From Streptomyces sp. VRA16 Mangrove soil (lineage in GTDB: Bacteria; Actinomycetota; Actinomycetes; Streptomycetales; Streptomycetaceae): a DNA stretch of 64,000 nt. The notes under the pieces are model-generated. The model had not been told where the DNA came from, did not search any database, and saw only the letters and a program-made list of their open reading frames with translations. Shown piece by piece: positions 15,960-24,638 of this stretch; position 1 is the first letter of the stretch; every line of letters begins with the position of its first letter. The position numbers were made by a program, and so were the translations under genes. The stretch lies in assembly GCF_017377775.1 (NCBI RefSeq), contig NZ_JAFVLN010000002.1:248001-312000 (forward strand). Direction: 5' to 3'.

Positions 15960-16931
15960 CTACGCGGCCGCCGTGCGGGCCAGCAGATCCGTCGCCGCGT
16001 GCACGGTGCGCAGGGTCGGCGCGTCGGCGCCGGTGATGTCGGCCATCTCCACCACCGCCGTGACGATCGCGTCGAGCTCCAGCTGCTTGCCGGCCTCCAG
16101 GTCCTGGAGCATGGACGTCTTGTGGGCGCCGACGCCCTCGGCGCCGCGCAGCCGCTTCTCGATGGAGATGTCGGGCGACGAGCCGACGCGGGCCGCGATG
16201 TCGAGGATCTCCTCCATGACGCGGGCCACCATGGTGCGGGTCAGCGGGTGCCGGCACATATCCACCATGGTGGCGCGGGTCAGCGCGCTGATCGGGTTGA
16301 AGGCCGCGTTGCCCATCAGCTTGATCCAGATGTCGTCGCGGAGGTTCGGCTCCACGGGACATTTCAGGCCGCCCGCCACCATCGCGTCGCTGAGCGCCGC
16401 GCATCGCTCGGAGGTTCCGCCGCCGGGCTCGCCGATGGAGAACCGTGTCCCCTCCAAGTGCCGTATGACGCCCGGGGACTCGATGACGGTCGCCGGGTAG
16501 ACGACGCAGCCGATGGCCCGCTCGGGCGGCAGCACCTTGCTGGTCGCGCCGCCCGGGTCGACGGCCTCGATGCGCCGGCCCTCGTACGGTCCCGTCAGCT
16601 TGTGGAAGTACCACCAGGGGATGCCGTTCTGGCCGGCGACGACGGCGGTGTGCTCGCCGAGGAGCGGGGCGATCAGCGAGCCGCTCGACGGGTAGGAGTG
16701 CGCCTTCAGGCCCAGGAACACGTAGTCGACGGGGCCGATCTCGTTCGGGTCGTCGGTGGCGTGCGGGCGGGCGGTGAAGTCGCCGCGGTCGCTGAGGACC
16801 TGGACGCCGTTCTGCTGGATGGCGCGCAGATGGTCCTTGCGGGCGACGAGGTGCACGTCGGCGCCGCCGCGGTGCAGGGCCGCTCCGACATAGGCGCCGA
16901 TGGCTCCGGCGCCGAGGACTGCGATCTTCAT
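15960..16931 (-). CDS. Ketopantoate-reductase-family protein, candidate oxalyl-CoA reductase (PanE2-like)
   Basis: 323 residues. Rossmann motif GAGAIGAYVG at 7-16. The catalytic Lys204 lies in IWIKLMGNAAFNPISAL with Asn208/Asn212, as in the ApbA/PanE family. Start ATG 16931 has AGGAGG upstream. Normal PanE makes pantoate for CoA, but this gene sits between the oxalate genes and formate dehydrogenase. In Methylobacterium extorquens a PanE-family member (PanE2) encoded with oxalate genes reduces oxalyl-CoA to glyoxylate with NADPH, allowing oxalate carbon to be assimilated. I think that role is more likely here than pantothenate synthesis, but sequence alone cannot decide. Confidence 0.8.
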   Translation of the reverse strand: MKIAVLGAGAIGAYVGAALHRGGADVHLVARKDHLRAIQQNGVQVLSDRGDFTARPHATDDPNEIGPVDYVFLGLKAHSYPSSGSLIAPLLGEHTAVVAGQNGIPWWYFHKLTGPYEGRRIEAVDPGGATSKVLPPERAIGCVVYPATVIESPGVIRHLEGTRFSIGEPGGGTSERCAALSDAMVAGGLKCPVEPNLRDDIWIKLMGNAAFNPISALTRATMVDMCRHPLTRTMVARVMEEILDIAARVGSSPDISIEKRLRGAEGVGAHKTSMLQDLEAGKQLELDAIVTAVVEMADITGADAPTLRTVHAATDLLARTAAA

Positions 16932-17032
16932 GGGTGCTCCTCCTGGGTTCGAGGGTGTGGAGGGGTTCCCGGCCGGCTCATCGGTGCCGCACAGCACGTG
17001 AGCGGGCCGGACTGATGTGCGTACGAGAAAGC

Positions 17033-17072
17033 GGATGGCCGCCGCGCGTGCCCTGTCGCGCGGCGGCCATCC
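17033..17072 (-). terminator. Strong hairpin terminator after the fds operon
   Basis: GGATGGCCGCCGCGCG (17033-17048) pairs perfectly with CGCGCGGCGGCCATCC (17057-17072) around an 8-nt loop, 23 bp beyond the fdsD stop. Confidence 0.85.
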
Positions 17073-17094
17073 TGGGAGATGGCTGTCCGGCGCC

Positions 17095-17313
17095 CTAGAT
17101 CCGCATCAGCCGTACGGCCGCCACCACGAGCGGGTCGAGGGCGTCGTCCCCGGCGTCGACGAGGTCGTAGAGCCGCTGCCGCATCCGCGGGTCCCAGAAC
17201 CTGCCGACGTGCCCGGCGATCGCCTCGGCGGCGTGGTCGCCGGGGAGGTGGCCGTGGTTGCGGGCGATGTCGTTGGCCATCCGGCGCTCGGCCGGGACGG
17301 TGGAATGTGTCAT
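17095..17313 (-). CDS. fdsD: Formate dehydrogenase delta subunit
   Basis: 72-residue protein matching the small FdsD family: MANDIARNHGHLP near the N-terminus, VGRFWDPRMRQRLYDLV in the middle and LDPLVVAAVRLM at the end. In Rhodobacter and Cupriavidus FdsD is needed for maturation or stability of the NAD-dependent molybdenum formate dehydrogenase. Its ATG follows the fdhA stop by one base, so it is the last gene of the fdsGBAD operon before a strong hairpin. Confidence 0.9.
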   Translation of the reverse strand: MTHSTVPAERRMANDIARNHGHLPGDHAAEAIAGHVGRFWDPRMRQRLYDLVDAGDDALDPLVVAAVRLMRI

Positions 17314-17314
17314 G

Positions 17315-20092
17315 TCAGTCCACCACCGCGGCGGCCGGGGCGCGTCCGACCTGGACCGCCGTCACCTTGTACTCCGGGCAGTTGGTCGCCCAGTCCGAGT
17401 TCTCCGTGGTCACCACGTTCGCGCCCGTGACCGGGTGGTGGAAGGTGGTGTAGACGACGCCGGGCGGCATCCGGTCGGAGATCTGCGCGTGCAGGGTCGT
17501 CGTGCCGACGCGGCTGGCGAGCGTGACGAGGTCGCCGTCGTGGATGCCCCGCTCCTCCGCGTCGTGCGGGTGCACTTCGAGGACGTCCTCGGGGTGCCAG
17601 GCGACGTTGCCGGTGCGCCGGGTCTGCGCGCCGACGTTGTACTGGCTGAGGATGCGCCCGGTGGTGAGCACCAGCGGGAAGCGCCGGGTGCTGCGCTCGT
17701 CGGTCGGCACGTACGACGTCACCACGAACTTGCCCTTGCCGCGCACGAATGCGTCGACGTGCATGGTCGGGGTGCCCTCGGGGGCCTGCTCGTTGCACGG
17801 CCACTGGACGCTGCCGAGCTTGTCGATGAGATCGAAGGAGACACCGGTGAACGTCGGGGTGACCGTGGCGATCTCGTCCATGATCTGCGACGGGTCGTCG
17901 TAGTCCATGGGGTAGCCCATGGCGGTGGCGATCTCGCACACGATCTGCCACTCGTGCTTGCCGGACTTCGGCGGCATCACGGCCCGCACGCGGTTGACGC
18001 GCCGTTCGGCGTTGGTGAACGTGCCGTCCTTCTCCAGAAAGGAGGCCCCGGGGAGGAAGACGTGGGCGAACTTCGCCGTCTCGTTGAGGAACAGGTCCTG
18101 GACGACGACGAGTTCCATCGCCTCCAGGGCCGCCGTGACGTGCCGGAGGTTGGGGTCGGACTGGGCGATGTCCTCGCCGTGCACGAACAGGCCGCGGAAG
18201 TCGCCCTCGATCGCCGCGTCGAACATGTTGGGGATGCGAAGTCCCGGTTCGGGGAGGAGGGTTCCGCCCCACAGGTTCTCGAAGACGGAGCGCACCGCGT
18301 CGTCCGAGACGTGCCGGTAGCCGGGCAGCTCGTGCGGGAAGGAGCCCATGTCGCAGGAGCCCTGTACGTTGTTCTGGCCGCGCAGCGGGTTCACGCCGAC
18401 GCCGTCGCGGCCGATGTTGCCGCAGGCCATCGCGAGGTTCGCCATTCCCATGACCATGGTGGAACCCTGGCTGTGCTCGGTGACGCCGAGCCCGTAGTAG
18501 ATCGCGCCGTTGGGCGCGCCCGCGTACAGGCGGGCGGCGGCGCGGAGTTCGGCGGCCGGGACGCCGCTGATCTCCTCGGTCGCCTCGGGGCTGTTCTCGG
18601 GGCGCGCCACGAACTCGGCCCAGTCCTCGTACCCCTCGCAGCGCGCCGCGACGAACCCCTTGTCGACGAGGCCCTCGGTGACGACGACGTGCGCGAGGGC
18701 GTTGACGACGGCGACGTTCGTGCTGGGCCGCAGCTGGAGGTGGTGCGCGGCCTGGATGTGCGGGGAGCGCACGAGGTCGATGCGGCGCGGGTCGATCACG
18801 ATGAGTTCGGCGCCCTCGCGCAGCCGGCGCTTCATCCGGGACGCGAACACCGGGTGGCCGTCGGTCGGGTTGGCGCCGATGACCATGATGACGTCGGCCT
18901 CGGCGACCGAGCGGAAGTCCTGGGTGCCGGCCGATTCGCCGAAGGTCTGCTTGAGGCCGTAGCCGGTGGGCGAGTGGCAGACGCGGGCGCAGGTGTCGAT
19001 GTTGTTGTTGCGGAAGGCGGCGCGGACCATCTTCTGGACGACGTACACCTCCTCGTTGGTGCAGCGCGAGGAGGAGATCGCGCCGATCGCGCCCGTCCCG
19101 TACCGGGCCTGGATCTCACGCATCCGGCGGGCGACCGTGCCGATCGCCTCGTCCCACTCCACCTCGCGCCACGGGTCGGTGATCGACTCGCGGACCATCG
19201 GCCTAAGCTTGCGGTCGGGGTGGGAGGCGTAGCCGAAGGCGAAGCGGCCCTTGACGCAGGAGTGGCCCTCGTTGGCGCCGCCGTCCTTGTACGGGACCAT
19301 CCGCACGACCTGGTCGCCGCGCAGCTCGGCCTTGAAGCTGCAGCCCACGCCGCAGTACGCGCACGTGGTGATGACCGAACGGGTCGGCATGCCGAGGTCG
19401 ACCACCGACTTCTCCTGGAGCGTCGAGGTCGGGCAGGCCTGGACGCAGGCGCCGCACGAGACGCACTCGGAGTCCATGAACGACTCGCCCGCGCCCGCCG
19501 CCACCTTCGACTCGAAGCCGCGCCCCTCGATGGTGAGTGCGAACGTGCCCTGCACCTCGCCGCAGGCGCGCACGCACCGCGAGCAGGCGATGCACTTGGC
19601 CGGGTCGAAGTCGAAGTAGGGGTTCGAGGTGTCCTTCTCGGCGTCGAGGTGGTTCTCGCCCTCGTAGCCGTAGCGGACCTGGCGCAGGCCGACCACTCCG
19701 GCCATGTCCTGGAGTTCGCAGTCCCCGTTGGCGGGGCAGGTCAGGCAGTCCAGCGGGTGGTCGGAGATGTACAGCTCCATGACGCCCTGGCGGAGCTTCT
19801 CCACCTTCGGGGTCTGGGTGCGGACCGACATGCCCTCGGAGCAGGGGGTGGTGCAGGAGGCGGGGGCGCCGCGCCGGCCGTCGATCTCGACGACGCAGAG
19901 CCGGCACGAGCCGAACGCCTCCAGGCTGTCGGTGGCGCACAGTTTCGGGATGTCGACGCCGGCCTGGGCCGCGGCCCGCATGACCGAGGTGCCCTCGGGG
20001 ACGGTGACCTGCCGGCCGTCGATCTCCACCGACACCGTGGCGGGTCCGGGGCGCTCGGGTGTTCCGTAGTCGGGTTCCTTGAGGAGCGTCAT
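17315..20092 (-). CDS. fdsA: NAD-dependent formate dehydrogenase alpha (catalytic) subunit
   Basis: 925 residues. An N-terminal NuoG-like [2Fe-2S] domain has cysteines 52, 63, 66 and 80. A His-Cys3 cluster follows (His112, Cys116/119/125), then two ferredoxin-type [4Fe-4S] motifs (CIACSRCVRAC and CVSCGACVQAC) and a further cluster at CAYCGVGC. The remainder is the bis-MGD molybdopterin domain. The active-site ligand is Cys372 in ARVCHSPT, so this is a cysteine, not selenocysteine, enzyme. It oxidises formate released by the CoA-transferases to CO2, passing electrons through FdsG/FdsB to NAD. ATG 20092 overlaps the fdsB stop (ATGA). Confidence 0.95.
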   Translation of the reverse strand: MTLLKEPDYGTPERPGPATVSVEIDGRQVTVPEGTSVMRAAAQAGVDIPKLCATDSLEAFGSCRLCVVEIDGRRGAPASCTTPCSEGMSVRTQTPKVEKLRQGVMELYISDHPLDCLTCPANGDCELQDMAGVVGLRQVRYGYEGENHLDAEKDTSNPYFDFDPAKCIACSRCVRACGEVQGTFALTIEGRGFESKVAAGAGESFMDSECVSCGACVQACPTSTLQEKSVVDLGMPTRSVITTCAYCGVGCSFKAELRGDQVVRMVPYKDGGANEGHSCVKGRFAFGYASHPDRKLRPMVRESITDPWREVEWDEAIGTVARRMREIQARYGTGAIGAISSSRCTNEEVYVVQKMVRAAFRNNNIDTCARVCHSPTGYGLKQTFGESAGTQDFRSVAEADVIMVIGANPTDGHPVFASRMKRRLREGAELIVIDPRRIDLVRSPHIQAAHHLQLRPSTNVAVVNALAHVVVTEGLVDKGFVAARCEGYEDWAEFVARPENSPEATEEISGVPAAELRAAARLYAGAPNGAIYYGLGVTEHSQGSTMVMGMANLAMACGNIGRDGVGVNPLRGQNNVQGSCDMGSFPHELPGYRHVSDDAVRSVFENLWGGTLLPEPGLRIPNMFDAAIEGDFRGLFVHGEDIAQSDPNLRHVTAALEAMELVVVQDLFLNETAKFAHVFLPGASFLEKDGTFTNAERRVNRVRAVMPPKSGKHEWQIVCEIATAMGYPMDYDDPSQIMDEIATVTPTFTGVSFDLIDKLGSVQWPCNEQAPEGTPTMHVDAFVRGKGKFVVTSYVPTDERSTRRFPLVLTTGRILSQYNVGAQTRRTGNVAWHPEDVLEVHPHDAEERGIHDGDLVTLASRVGTTTLHAQISDRMPPGVVYTTFHHPVTGANVVTTENSDWATNCPEYKVTAVQVGRAPAAAVVD

Positions 20093-21729
20093 GCCATGCC
20101 CTCCGTTCGTGTCGTCTGCCGTACGGGATGGACGGGCAGGAGCGGACGGTCGCCTCTGTCGAGGAAGTCGTCGGGGAAGTGGGCGAGCGCGCTGCGGACG
20201 GGCATCGGGGTGAGCCCGCCCATCGCGCACAGCGAACCGTCGGTCATCAGCTCGCAGAGGTCCTCGAGCAGGGCCAGGTTCTCGTCGCGCCGCTCGCCCG
20301 CGACGATCCGGTCGATGACCTCGACGCCGCGGACGGAGCCGACCCGGCAGGGGGTGCACTTGCCGCAGGACTCCTCCGCGCAGAACTCCATCGCGAAGCG
20401 GGCCTGTGCCGCCATGTCGACGCTGTCGTCGAAGACGACGACACCGCCGTGGCCGAGCATGGCGCCGGCCTCGGCCAGTGCCTCGTAGTCCATCGGCAGG
20501 TCGAACCGCGACTCGGGGAGGTATGCGCCGAGCGGCCCGCCCACCTGGACGGCGCGCGCCGGACGGCCGCTGAGCGTGCCGCCGCCGTACTCCTCGATCA
20601 GCTCGCGCAGCGTGATGCCGAAGGCGGTCTCGACGATGCCGCCGTGCTTGATGTTCCCGCCGAGCTGGAAGACCTGGGTGCCGCGGGAGCGGCCGACGCC
20701 GAGGTCCTGGTAGGTCTTGGCGCCGTCGGCGAGGACGACGGGGACCGTGGTGAGCGTGAGGACGTTGTTGACTACGGTCGGTTTGCCGAACAGGCCCTCG
20801 ATCGCCGGGATCGGCGGTTTCGCGCGGACCATGCCGCGCTTGCCCTCCAGGCTCTCCAGCATGGAGGTCTCCTCGCCGCAGATGTACGCGCCCGCGCCGA
20901 CCCGCACGTGCAGGTCGAAGTCGAGCGGCGAGCCGAGGATGCCGCTGCCGAGCCAGCCGCTGCCGCGCGCGATGTCGATCGCGGCGCGCATCGTGGCGAT
21001 GGCGTCCGGGTACTCGGAGCGGATGTAGAGGTATCCCTCGCGGGCGCCCACCGCGTGCGCGGCGATCGTCATGCCCTCGATGAGCAGGAACGGGTCGCCC
21101 TCCATGACCATGCGGTCGGCGAAGGTGCCGCTGTCGCCCTCGTCGGCGTTGCAGCAGATGAACTTGAGCTCGTCCTCGCAGTCGAGGACCGTCTTCCACT
21201 TGATGCCGGCCGGGAAGCCGGCGCCGCCGCGGCCGCGCAGTCCGGAGTCGGTGACCTCGGTGACGACGTCGGCGGGTGTCATGGCGAGGGCCGCGCGCAG
21301 CCCGCGCAGGCCGCCGTGCGCCTCGTAGTCCTCGGGCGAGAGCGGGTCGATGACGCCGACGCGCGCGAACGTGACCCTGTTCTGCCGTTCCAGCCAGGGC
21401 AGTTGATCGACCGGCCCGAGGCGCAGGGGGTGGTCGCCGCCGTCCAGGAGCCCGGCGGCGAGGAGGTCGGGCACGTCATCGGGGGTGACGGGTCCGTAGC
21501 CGATCCGGCCTGCGGGCGTCGCCACCTCGACGAGCGGTTCGAGCCAGAGCATCCCGCGCGATCCGTTGCGTACGACGGTGAACTCACCGTCCACCGCGGC
21601 CCGTTCGAACCGTTCGGCGACCTCGTCGGCGCCGACGGAGCGGGCGGCCGCGTCGCGCGGAACGTAGACGGTGGTCGGGCCGGCCTTCGCCGTGCCGCTG
21701 TCAGTCGTCCTCGTCTTCATCGAACTCAC
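20089..21729 (-). CDS. fdsB: Formate dehydrogenase beta subunit (NuoF-like)
   Basis: 546 residues from a GTG at 21729; the ATG at 21720 is an alternative, but the GTG has a better placed GGAG. An N-terminal thioredoxin-like/NuoE-like part is followed by the NADH/FMN-binding domain with GLRGRGGAGFPAGIKW (about 164-178) and a C-terminal [4Fe-4S] motif ESCGKCTPCRVG. It is the diaphorase subunit that reduces NAD with electrons from FdsA. The gene lies 3 bases after fdsG and overlaps fdsA, consistent with a tightly coupled operon. Confidence 0.93.
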   Translation of the reverse strand: MSSMKTRTTDSGTAKAGPTTVYVPRDAAARSVGADEVAERFERAAVDGEFTVVRNGSRGMLWLEPLVEVATPAGRIGYGPVTPDDVPDLLAAGLLDGGDHPLRLGPVDQLPWLERQNRVTFARVGVIDPLSPEDYEAHGGLRGLRAALAMTPADVVTEVTDSGLRGRGGAGFPAGIKWKTVLDCEDELKFICCNADEGDSGTFADRMVMEGDPFLLIEGMTIAAHAVGAREGYLYIRSEYPDAIATMRAAIDIARGSGWLGSGILGSPLDFDLHVRVGAGAYICGEETSMLESLEGKRGMVRAKPPIPAIEGLFGKPTVVNNVLTLTTVPVVLADGAKTYQDLGVGRSRGTQVFQLGGNIKHGGIVETAFGITLRELIEEYGGGTLSGRPARAVQVGGPLGAYLPESRFDLPMDYEALAEAGAMLGHGGVVVFDDSVDMAAQARFAMEFCAEESCGKCTPCRVGSVRGVEVIDRIVAGERRDENLALLEDLCELMTDGSLCAMGGLTPMPVRSALAHFPDDFLDRGDRPLLPVHPVRQTTRTEGMA

Positions 21730-21732
21730 TTG

Positions 21733-22206
21733 TCACACCGCTCCATTGAGGATCGCGCCGAGGCGCTCGGGGGTCACACGACCGTGCAGCCGCCCGTTCG
21801 CCTCCACCGAGGGGCCGAGCGCGCAGTTGCCGAGGCAGAAGACCTGCTCGACGGTGACCGCGCCGTCCGCCGTGGTCTCCCCCGGCGTCAGGCCGGACTC
21901 CCGTACGTGCCCCAGCAGCCGTTCCGCCCCCAGGGCCTGGCAGGCCTCGGCGCGGCAGATGCGGACGGTGGTGCGGCCCGCCGGTTCCCGCCGGAAGTCG
22001 TGGTAGAAGGTCACGACCCCGTGGACGTCGGCCCTGGACAGGTTGAACTCGTCGGCGAGGACCGGGACCGCCTCCTGTGGCACGCACCCCAACTCGGCCT
22101 GTACGGCGTGGAGTACGGGCAACAGCGCGCCGCGCTCGGCACGGTGTGCGGCCGCCACTCTCCTGACCACGCTCTCGACCGACACGTCCGTCCCGCTGCT
22201 CGTCAT
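21733..22206 (-). CDS. fdsG: Formate dehydrogenase gamma subunit (NuoE-like)
   Basis: 157 residues of the NuoE/thioredoxin-like [2Fe-2S] family. The four cysteine ligands lie in ICRAEAC and VFCLGNCALGP. The N-terminal helical domain contains VLHAVQAELGCVP and VHGVVTFYHDF. It passes electrons between the iron-sulfur chain of FdsA and FMN in FdsB. ATG 22206 has GGCGGAG upstream. It is the first gene of the fdsGBAD operon, and a palindromic operator lies about 80 bp upstream. Confidence 0.93.
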   Translation of the reverse strand: MTSSGTDVSVESVVRRVAAAHRAERGALLPVLHAVQAELGCVPQEAVPVLADEFNLSRADVHGVVTFYHDFRREPAGRTTVRICRAEACQALGAERLLGHVRESGLTPGETTADGAVTVEQVFCLGNCALGPSVEANGRLHGRVTPERLGAILNGAV

Positions 22207-22285
22207 GATCGCTCCGCCTTCCGTCGTGCGGGTCTCCGGCGCGGTCGCAGGGGACCGCGGGCGCGGGAGACAAGGACACCACTCC

Positions 22286-22308
22286 ATACAGACTTCTGTA
22301 TACAGAAG
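22286..22308. promoter_or_regulatory. Overlapping palindromic operator upstream of fdsG
   Basis: Two interlocked perfect palindromes: ATACAGA-CT-TCTGTAT (22286-22301) and CTTCTGTATACAGAAG (22293-22308). They share the ATACAG/CTGTAT half-sites seen before other oxalate-island genes and are a probable binding site for the GntR/FCD regulators encoded nearby. Confidence 0.7.
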
Positions 22309-22387
22309 CCCGCCGTAAAGTAGCGGGACGGAATCGGACCACCCGATCCCTCAATTTCCCTGCCGTACACCGATGTTCGAGGGGTTC

Positions 22388-23131
22388 TCAGGACGTGACA
22401 AGCGTCGGCGCGCGGTCCGGCGCCGCGGGACCCGACGCCAGGAGCCAGGGGCGCAGGACGTCCGCCATGGCCCGCTCGTCACCGAGCAGCGCACCTGCGG
22501 GTACGCGCACGGGGTCGGCGCAGACGGTGGAGGTGGCACTGCCCCGCGGACCGGAGCCCACCGGCCGGGCGGGCACGAACAGGTCAGGGGCGTGCGCCGG
22601 GACCAGCCACAGATGCTGCCCGTCACCGGATGGCCCCTCACCCGCCGGGCCGCCGCAGGGGCGCGTCGACCATACGTAGCTGTCGGCCTCCCCCGCCGCG
22701 ACCACCTGGCGCTTGCGGCCGCGCAGGGTCACGACCTCGCCGGCGGTGCGGTGGGCCGTGGAGCGCGGGGCATCGGACTCGCCACCCCCCTGCTCCACGA
22801 GGGCGAGCGAGCACAGATGGCGCCCGGAGGCGATCTCGCCGCGCAGCCAGGCGCTTCCGTACGCCTCGACGACGGCGGTCGCCGCGTAGTGCGAGCGGAG
22901 CACGGCCGCCGCGGCGGGGCAGACGCGGCCGACCTCCGCCACGACGTCGGCGGCTTCCTCGAACCCCGCTCCCCCACCGCCGAGTTCGGGGGAGACCGTG
23001 AGCCCCAGCAGGCCCACGCGGCCGAGCGCCGTGACGGCGGCGCGCGGGAACTTGCCCTGCATGCGGGCCAGTTCGGCGTCCGGGGCGATGACTTCGTTCA
23101 GGATCTGCGCAAGTGCGGTGCGGTGCGACAC
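22388..23131 (-). CDS. Truncated acyl-CoA dehydrogenase-like protein
   Basis: 247 residues from GTG 23131 (GAGGGAG upstream). It keeps the N-terminal helical domain (FPRAAVTALGRVGLLGLTVSPELGGGGAGFEEAADVVAEVGR) and part of the middle beta domain of acyl-CoA dehydrogenases. It lacks the C-terminal helical domain with the catalytic glutamate found in members of about 380 residues. There is no continuing frame downstream, so it is either a degenerate gene or a specialised short form. Its start faces the GntR gene across a region with operator-like repeats, suggesting it is still expressed with the oxalate genes. Confidence 0.7.
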   Translation of the reverse strand: MSHRTALAQILNEVIAPDAELARMQGKFPRAAVTALGRVGLLGLTVSPELGGGGAGFEEAADVVAEVGRVCPAAAAVLRSHYAATAVVEAYGSAWLRGEIASGRHLCSLALVEQGGGESDAPRSTAHRTAGEVVTLRGRKRQVVAAGEADSYVWSTRPCGGPAGEGPSGDGQHLWLVPAHAPDLFVPARPVGSGPRGSATSTVCADPVRVPAGALLGDERAMADVLRPWLLASGPAAPDRAPTLVTS

Positions 23132-23205
23132 GAGGCGACTCCCTCGTTCTCGTCAGCGAGCTGCCAGCAGGGAGCGCGTTGCCGCTGAGCGGCGACGCGA
23201 TGATT

Positions 23206-23218
23206 GCATACAGTATTC
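23206..23218. promoter_or_regulatory. GntR operator-like site 1 before gntR copy 1
   Basis: GCATACAGTATTC, with the nearly symmetric core ATACAGTAT at 23208-23216. The same word is present at 27658-27666 and 35538-35546 in the two long operators. It lies 77 bp upstream of the acyl-CoA dehydrogenase-like gene and 150 bp upstream of gntR. Confidence 0.6.
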
Positions 23219-23297
23219 CGCAGGGCGATCCAGCGCCAGATGTGCGACGGGCCGAGTTTCAACTCCCGCCCCTACGGGCCTTGTTCAAGACTGTCTA

Positions 23298-23320
23298 TTG
23301 CATACTAAAGTCAGTATCCC
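23298..23320. promoter_or_regulatory. GntR operator-like site 2 before gntR copy 1
   Basis: TTGCATAC-taaagtca-GTATCCC, with ATAC and GTAT arms 8 bp apart, the same arm spacing as the long operators. It lies about 50 bp upstream of the regulator start, consistent with autoregulation. Confidence 0.5.
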
Positions 23321-23368
23321 AAGCGCCTCTGACGTCACGTCAGTGGACGGACAAGGGAGGGCTCACCC

Positions 23369-24061
23369 ATGCCCGACGTACCCGCCGTGGCCGCTCGCGG
23401 CCCGATCTCCCGGCCCGCCCCGCTGCGGCAGGCCGTCTACGAGGCCCTGATCGAGATGATCATCAGCGGCCGGCTGATGCCGGGGCAGCACCTGGTGGAG
23501 GCCGATCTCGCCGACCGTCTCGGGGTGAGCCGGCAGCCGGTCCGTGAGGCGCTGCAGCGGCTCCAGGCCGCGGGCTGGGTCGATCTGCGCCCCGCGCAGG
23601 GCGCCTTCGTGCACTCGCCCACCGTGCAGGAGTGCGCCCAACTGCTCGGTGTGCGCGCCGTGTTGGAGACGTACTCGGCGCGCGGCGCGGCCGAGCACGC
23701 GACCGCGGACGACGTCGCCCGGCTGTGGGTGTTGCAGCAGGCCGGCCTCGACGCACTGACCGCGCAGGACGCGCGGGCGATCGTGGAGGCCAACGCCGCG
23801 CTCCACTCCCACATCACCACGCTGTCCCGCAACGCCGTCCTGGCCGAGCTGATCCCGCAAGTCGACCAGCGGGTGCGCTGGTACTACATGCCCATCGCCA
23901 AGCCGCGCGGCAACGACGCCTGGAGCGAGCACGCCCTGATCATCGAGGCGATCGGCGCGGGCGACCCGGACCAGGCCGAGGCCCTGATGCGCCGGCACAC
24001 GCAGAACACCACGGACTTCTACTGCCGGCAGATCGAGGCCGCGGCCGGTCTGGAGCTCTGA
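23369..24061 (+). CDS. GntR/FCD-family transcriptional regulator (copy 1)
   Basis: 230 residues. An N-terminal winged helix (LRQAVYEALIEMIISGRL...ADLADRLGVSRQPVREALQRL) is followed by an FCD ligand-binding domain with histidines positioned to bind metal (LHSHITTLSRN and EHALIIEAI). GGGAGG precedes the ATG. Its recognition helix and following wing (VSRQPVRE, GWVDLRPAQGAFVH) are essentially the same as in the second GntR gene at 29745-30419, so both should read the same operator. Probable sensor of an organic acid or acyl-CoA controlling formate/oxalate operons. Confidence 0.88.
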   Translation: MPDVPAVAARGPISRPAPLRQAVYEALIEMIISGRLMPGQHLVEADLADRLGVSRQPVREALQRLQAAGWVDLRPAQGAFVHSPTVQECAQLLGVRAVLETYSARGAAEHATADDVARLWVLQQAGLDALTAQDARAIVEANAALHSHITTLSRNAVLAELIPQVDQRVRWYYMPIAKPRGNDAWSEHALIIEAIGAGDPDQAEALMRRHTQNTTDFYCRQIEAAAGLEL

Positions 24062-24087
24062 CCGGCCGCGGGGGCTCACGACGGACT

Positions 24088-24116
24088 GCGCCGGTGGCGG
24101 ATCACGCCACCGGCGC
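24088..24116. terminator. Hairpin terminator between gntR and carbonic anhydrase
   Basis: GCGCCGGTGGCG (24088-24099) and CGCCACCGGCGC (24105-24116) form a perfect 12-bp stem around a 5-nt loop between convergent genes. It overlaps the last codons of the carbonic anhydrase gene. Confidence 0.75.
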
Positions 24117-24638
24117 GTCCACCTCTCGCAACTGCCCGGTGTGCACGTCGAAGACGAATCCGCGTACGTCGTCGGTGTGCGGCAGGAACGGTGACGTACG
24201 CACCTTGCACATCGACTGCCGGACGTCCTGGTCGACGTCGGTGAAGCCCTCCACCGCCCACGACGGCCGCTGTCCGACCTCGCGCTCCAGCTCGTGCCGG
24301 AACTCCTCCGTGAGCGACTGGAGTCCGCATCCGGTGTGGTGGATGAGGACCACGCTGCGCGTGCCCAAGGCCCGCTGGCTGATCGTCAGGGACCGGATGG
24401 TGTCGTCGGTGACCACACCGCCCGCGTTGCGGACGGTGTGGCAGTCGCCGAGACCGAGACCGAGCGCGGCGTGCAGATCGATCCGGGCGTCCATGCACGC
24501 GACGACGGCGACCTCCAGGACCGGACGGGCGTCCATGCCGGGGTCGGTGAACGCGGCGGCGTATCGGGCGTTCGCCTCGATCAGGCGGTCGGTGACGGGG
24601 GTGGTGCCCGCGGTGGCCGACTGTGTCGTGGTCGCCAT
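24102..24638 (-). CDS. Beta-carbonic anhydrase
   Basis: 178 residues of the short beta-class. Zinc ligands Cys48, His101 and Cys104 lie in CMDAR and HHTGCG; the Asp50/Arg52 dyad is present. It interconverts CO2 and bicarbonate. Its start codon directly abuts the stop of frc copy 2, so it is the third gene of an aldehyde dehydrogenase-frc-carbonic anhydrase operon. The pathway yields CO2 twice per oxalate (at Oxc and formate dehydrogenase), so an anhydrase could aid CO2 removal, pH balance or anaplerotic bicarbonate supply. Confidence 0.9.
   Translation of the reverse strand: MATTTQSATAGTTPVTDRLIEANARYAAAFTDPGMDARPVLEVAVVACMDARIDLHAALGLGLGDCHTVRNAGGVVTDDTIRSLTISQRALGTRSVVLIHHTGCGLQSLTEEFRHELEREVGQRPSWAVEGFTDVDQDVRQSMCKVRTSPFLPHTDDVRGFVFDVHTGQLREVDAPVA

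Noticed and set aside
18977..18979. Selenocysteine at the formate dehydrogenase active site
   Set aside because: The codon is TGC (cysteine), and the frame has no internal TGA.
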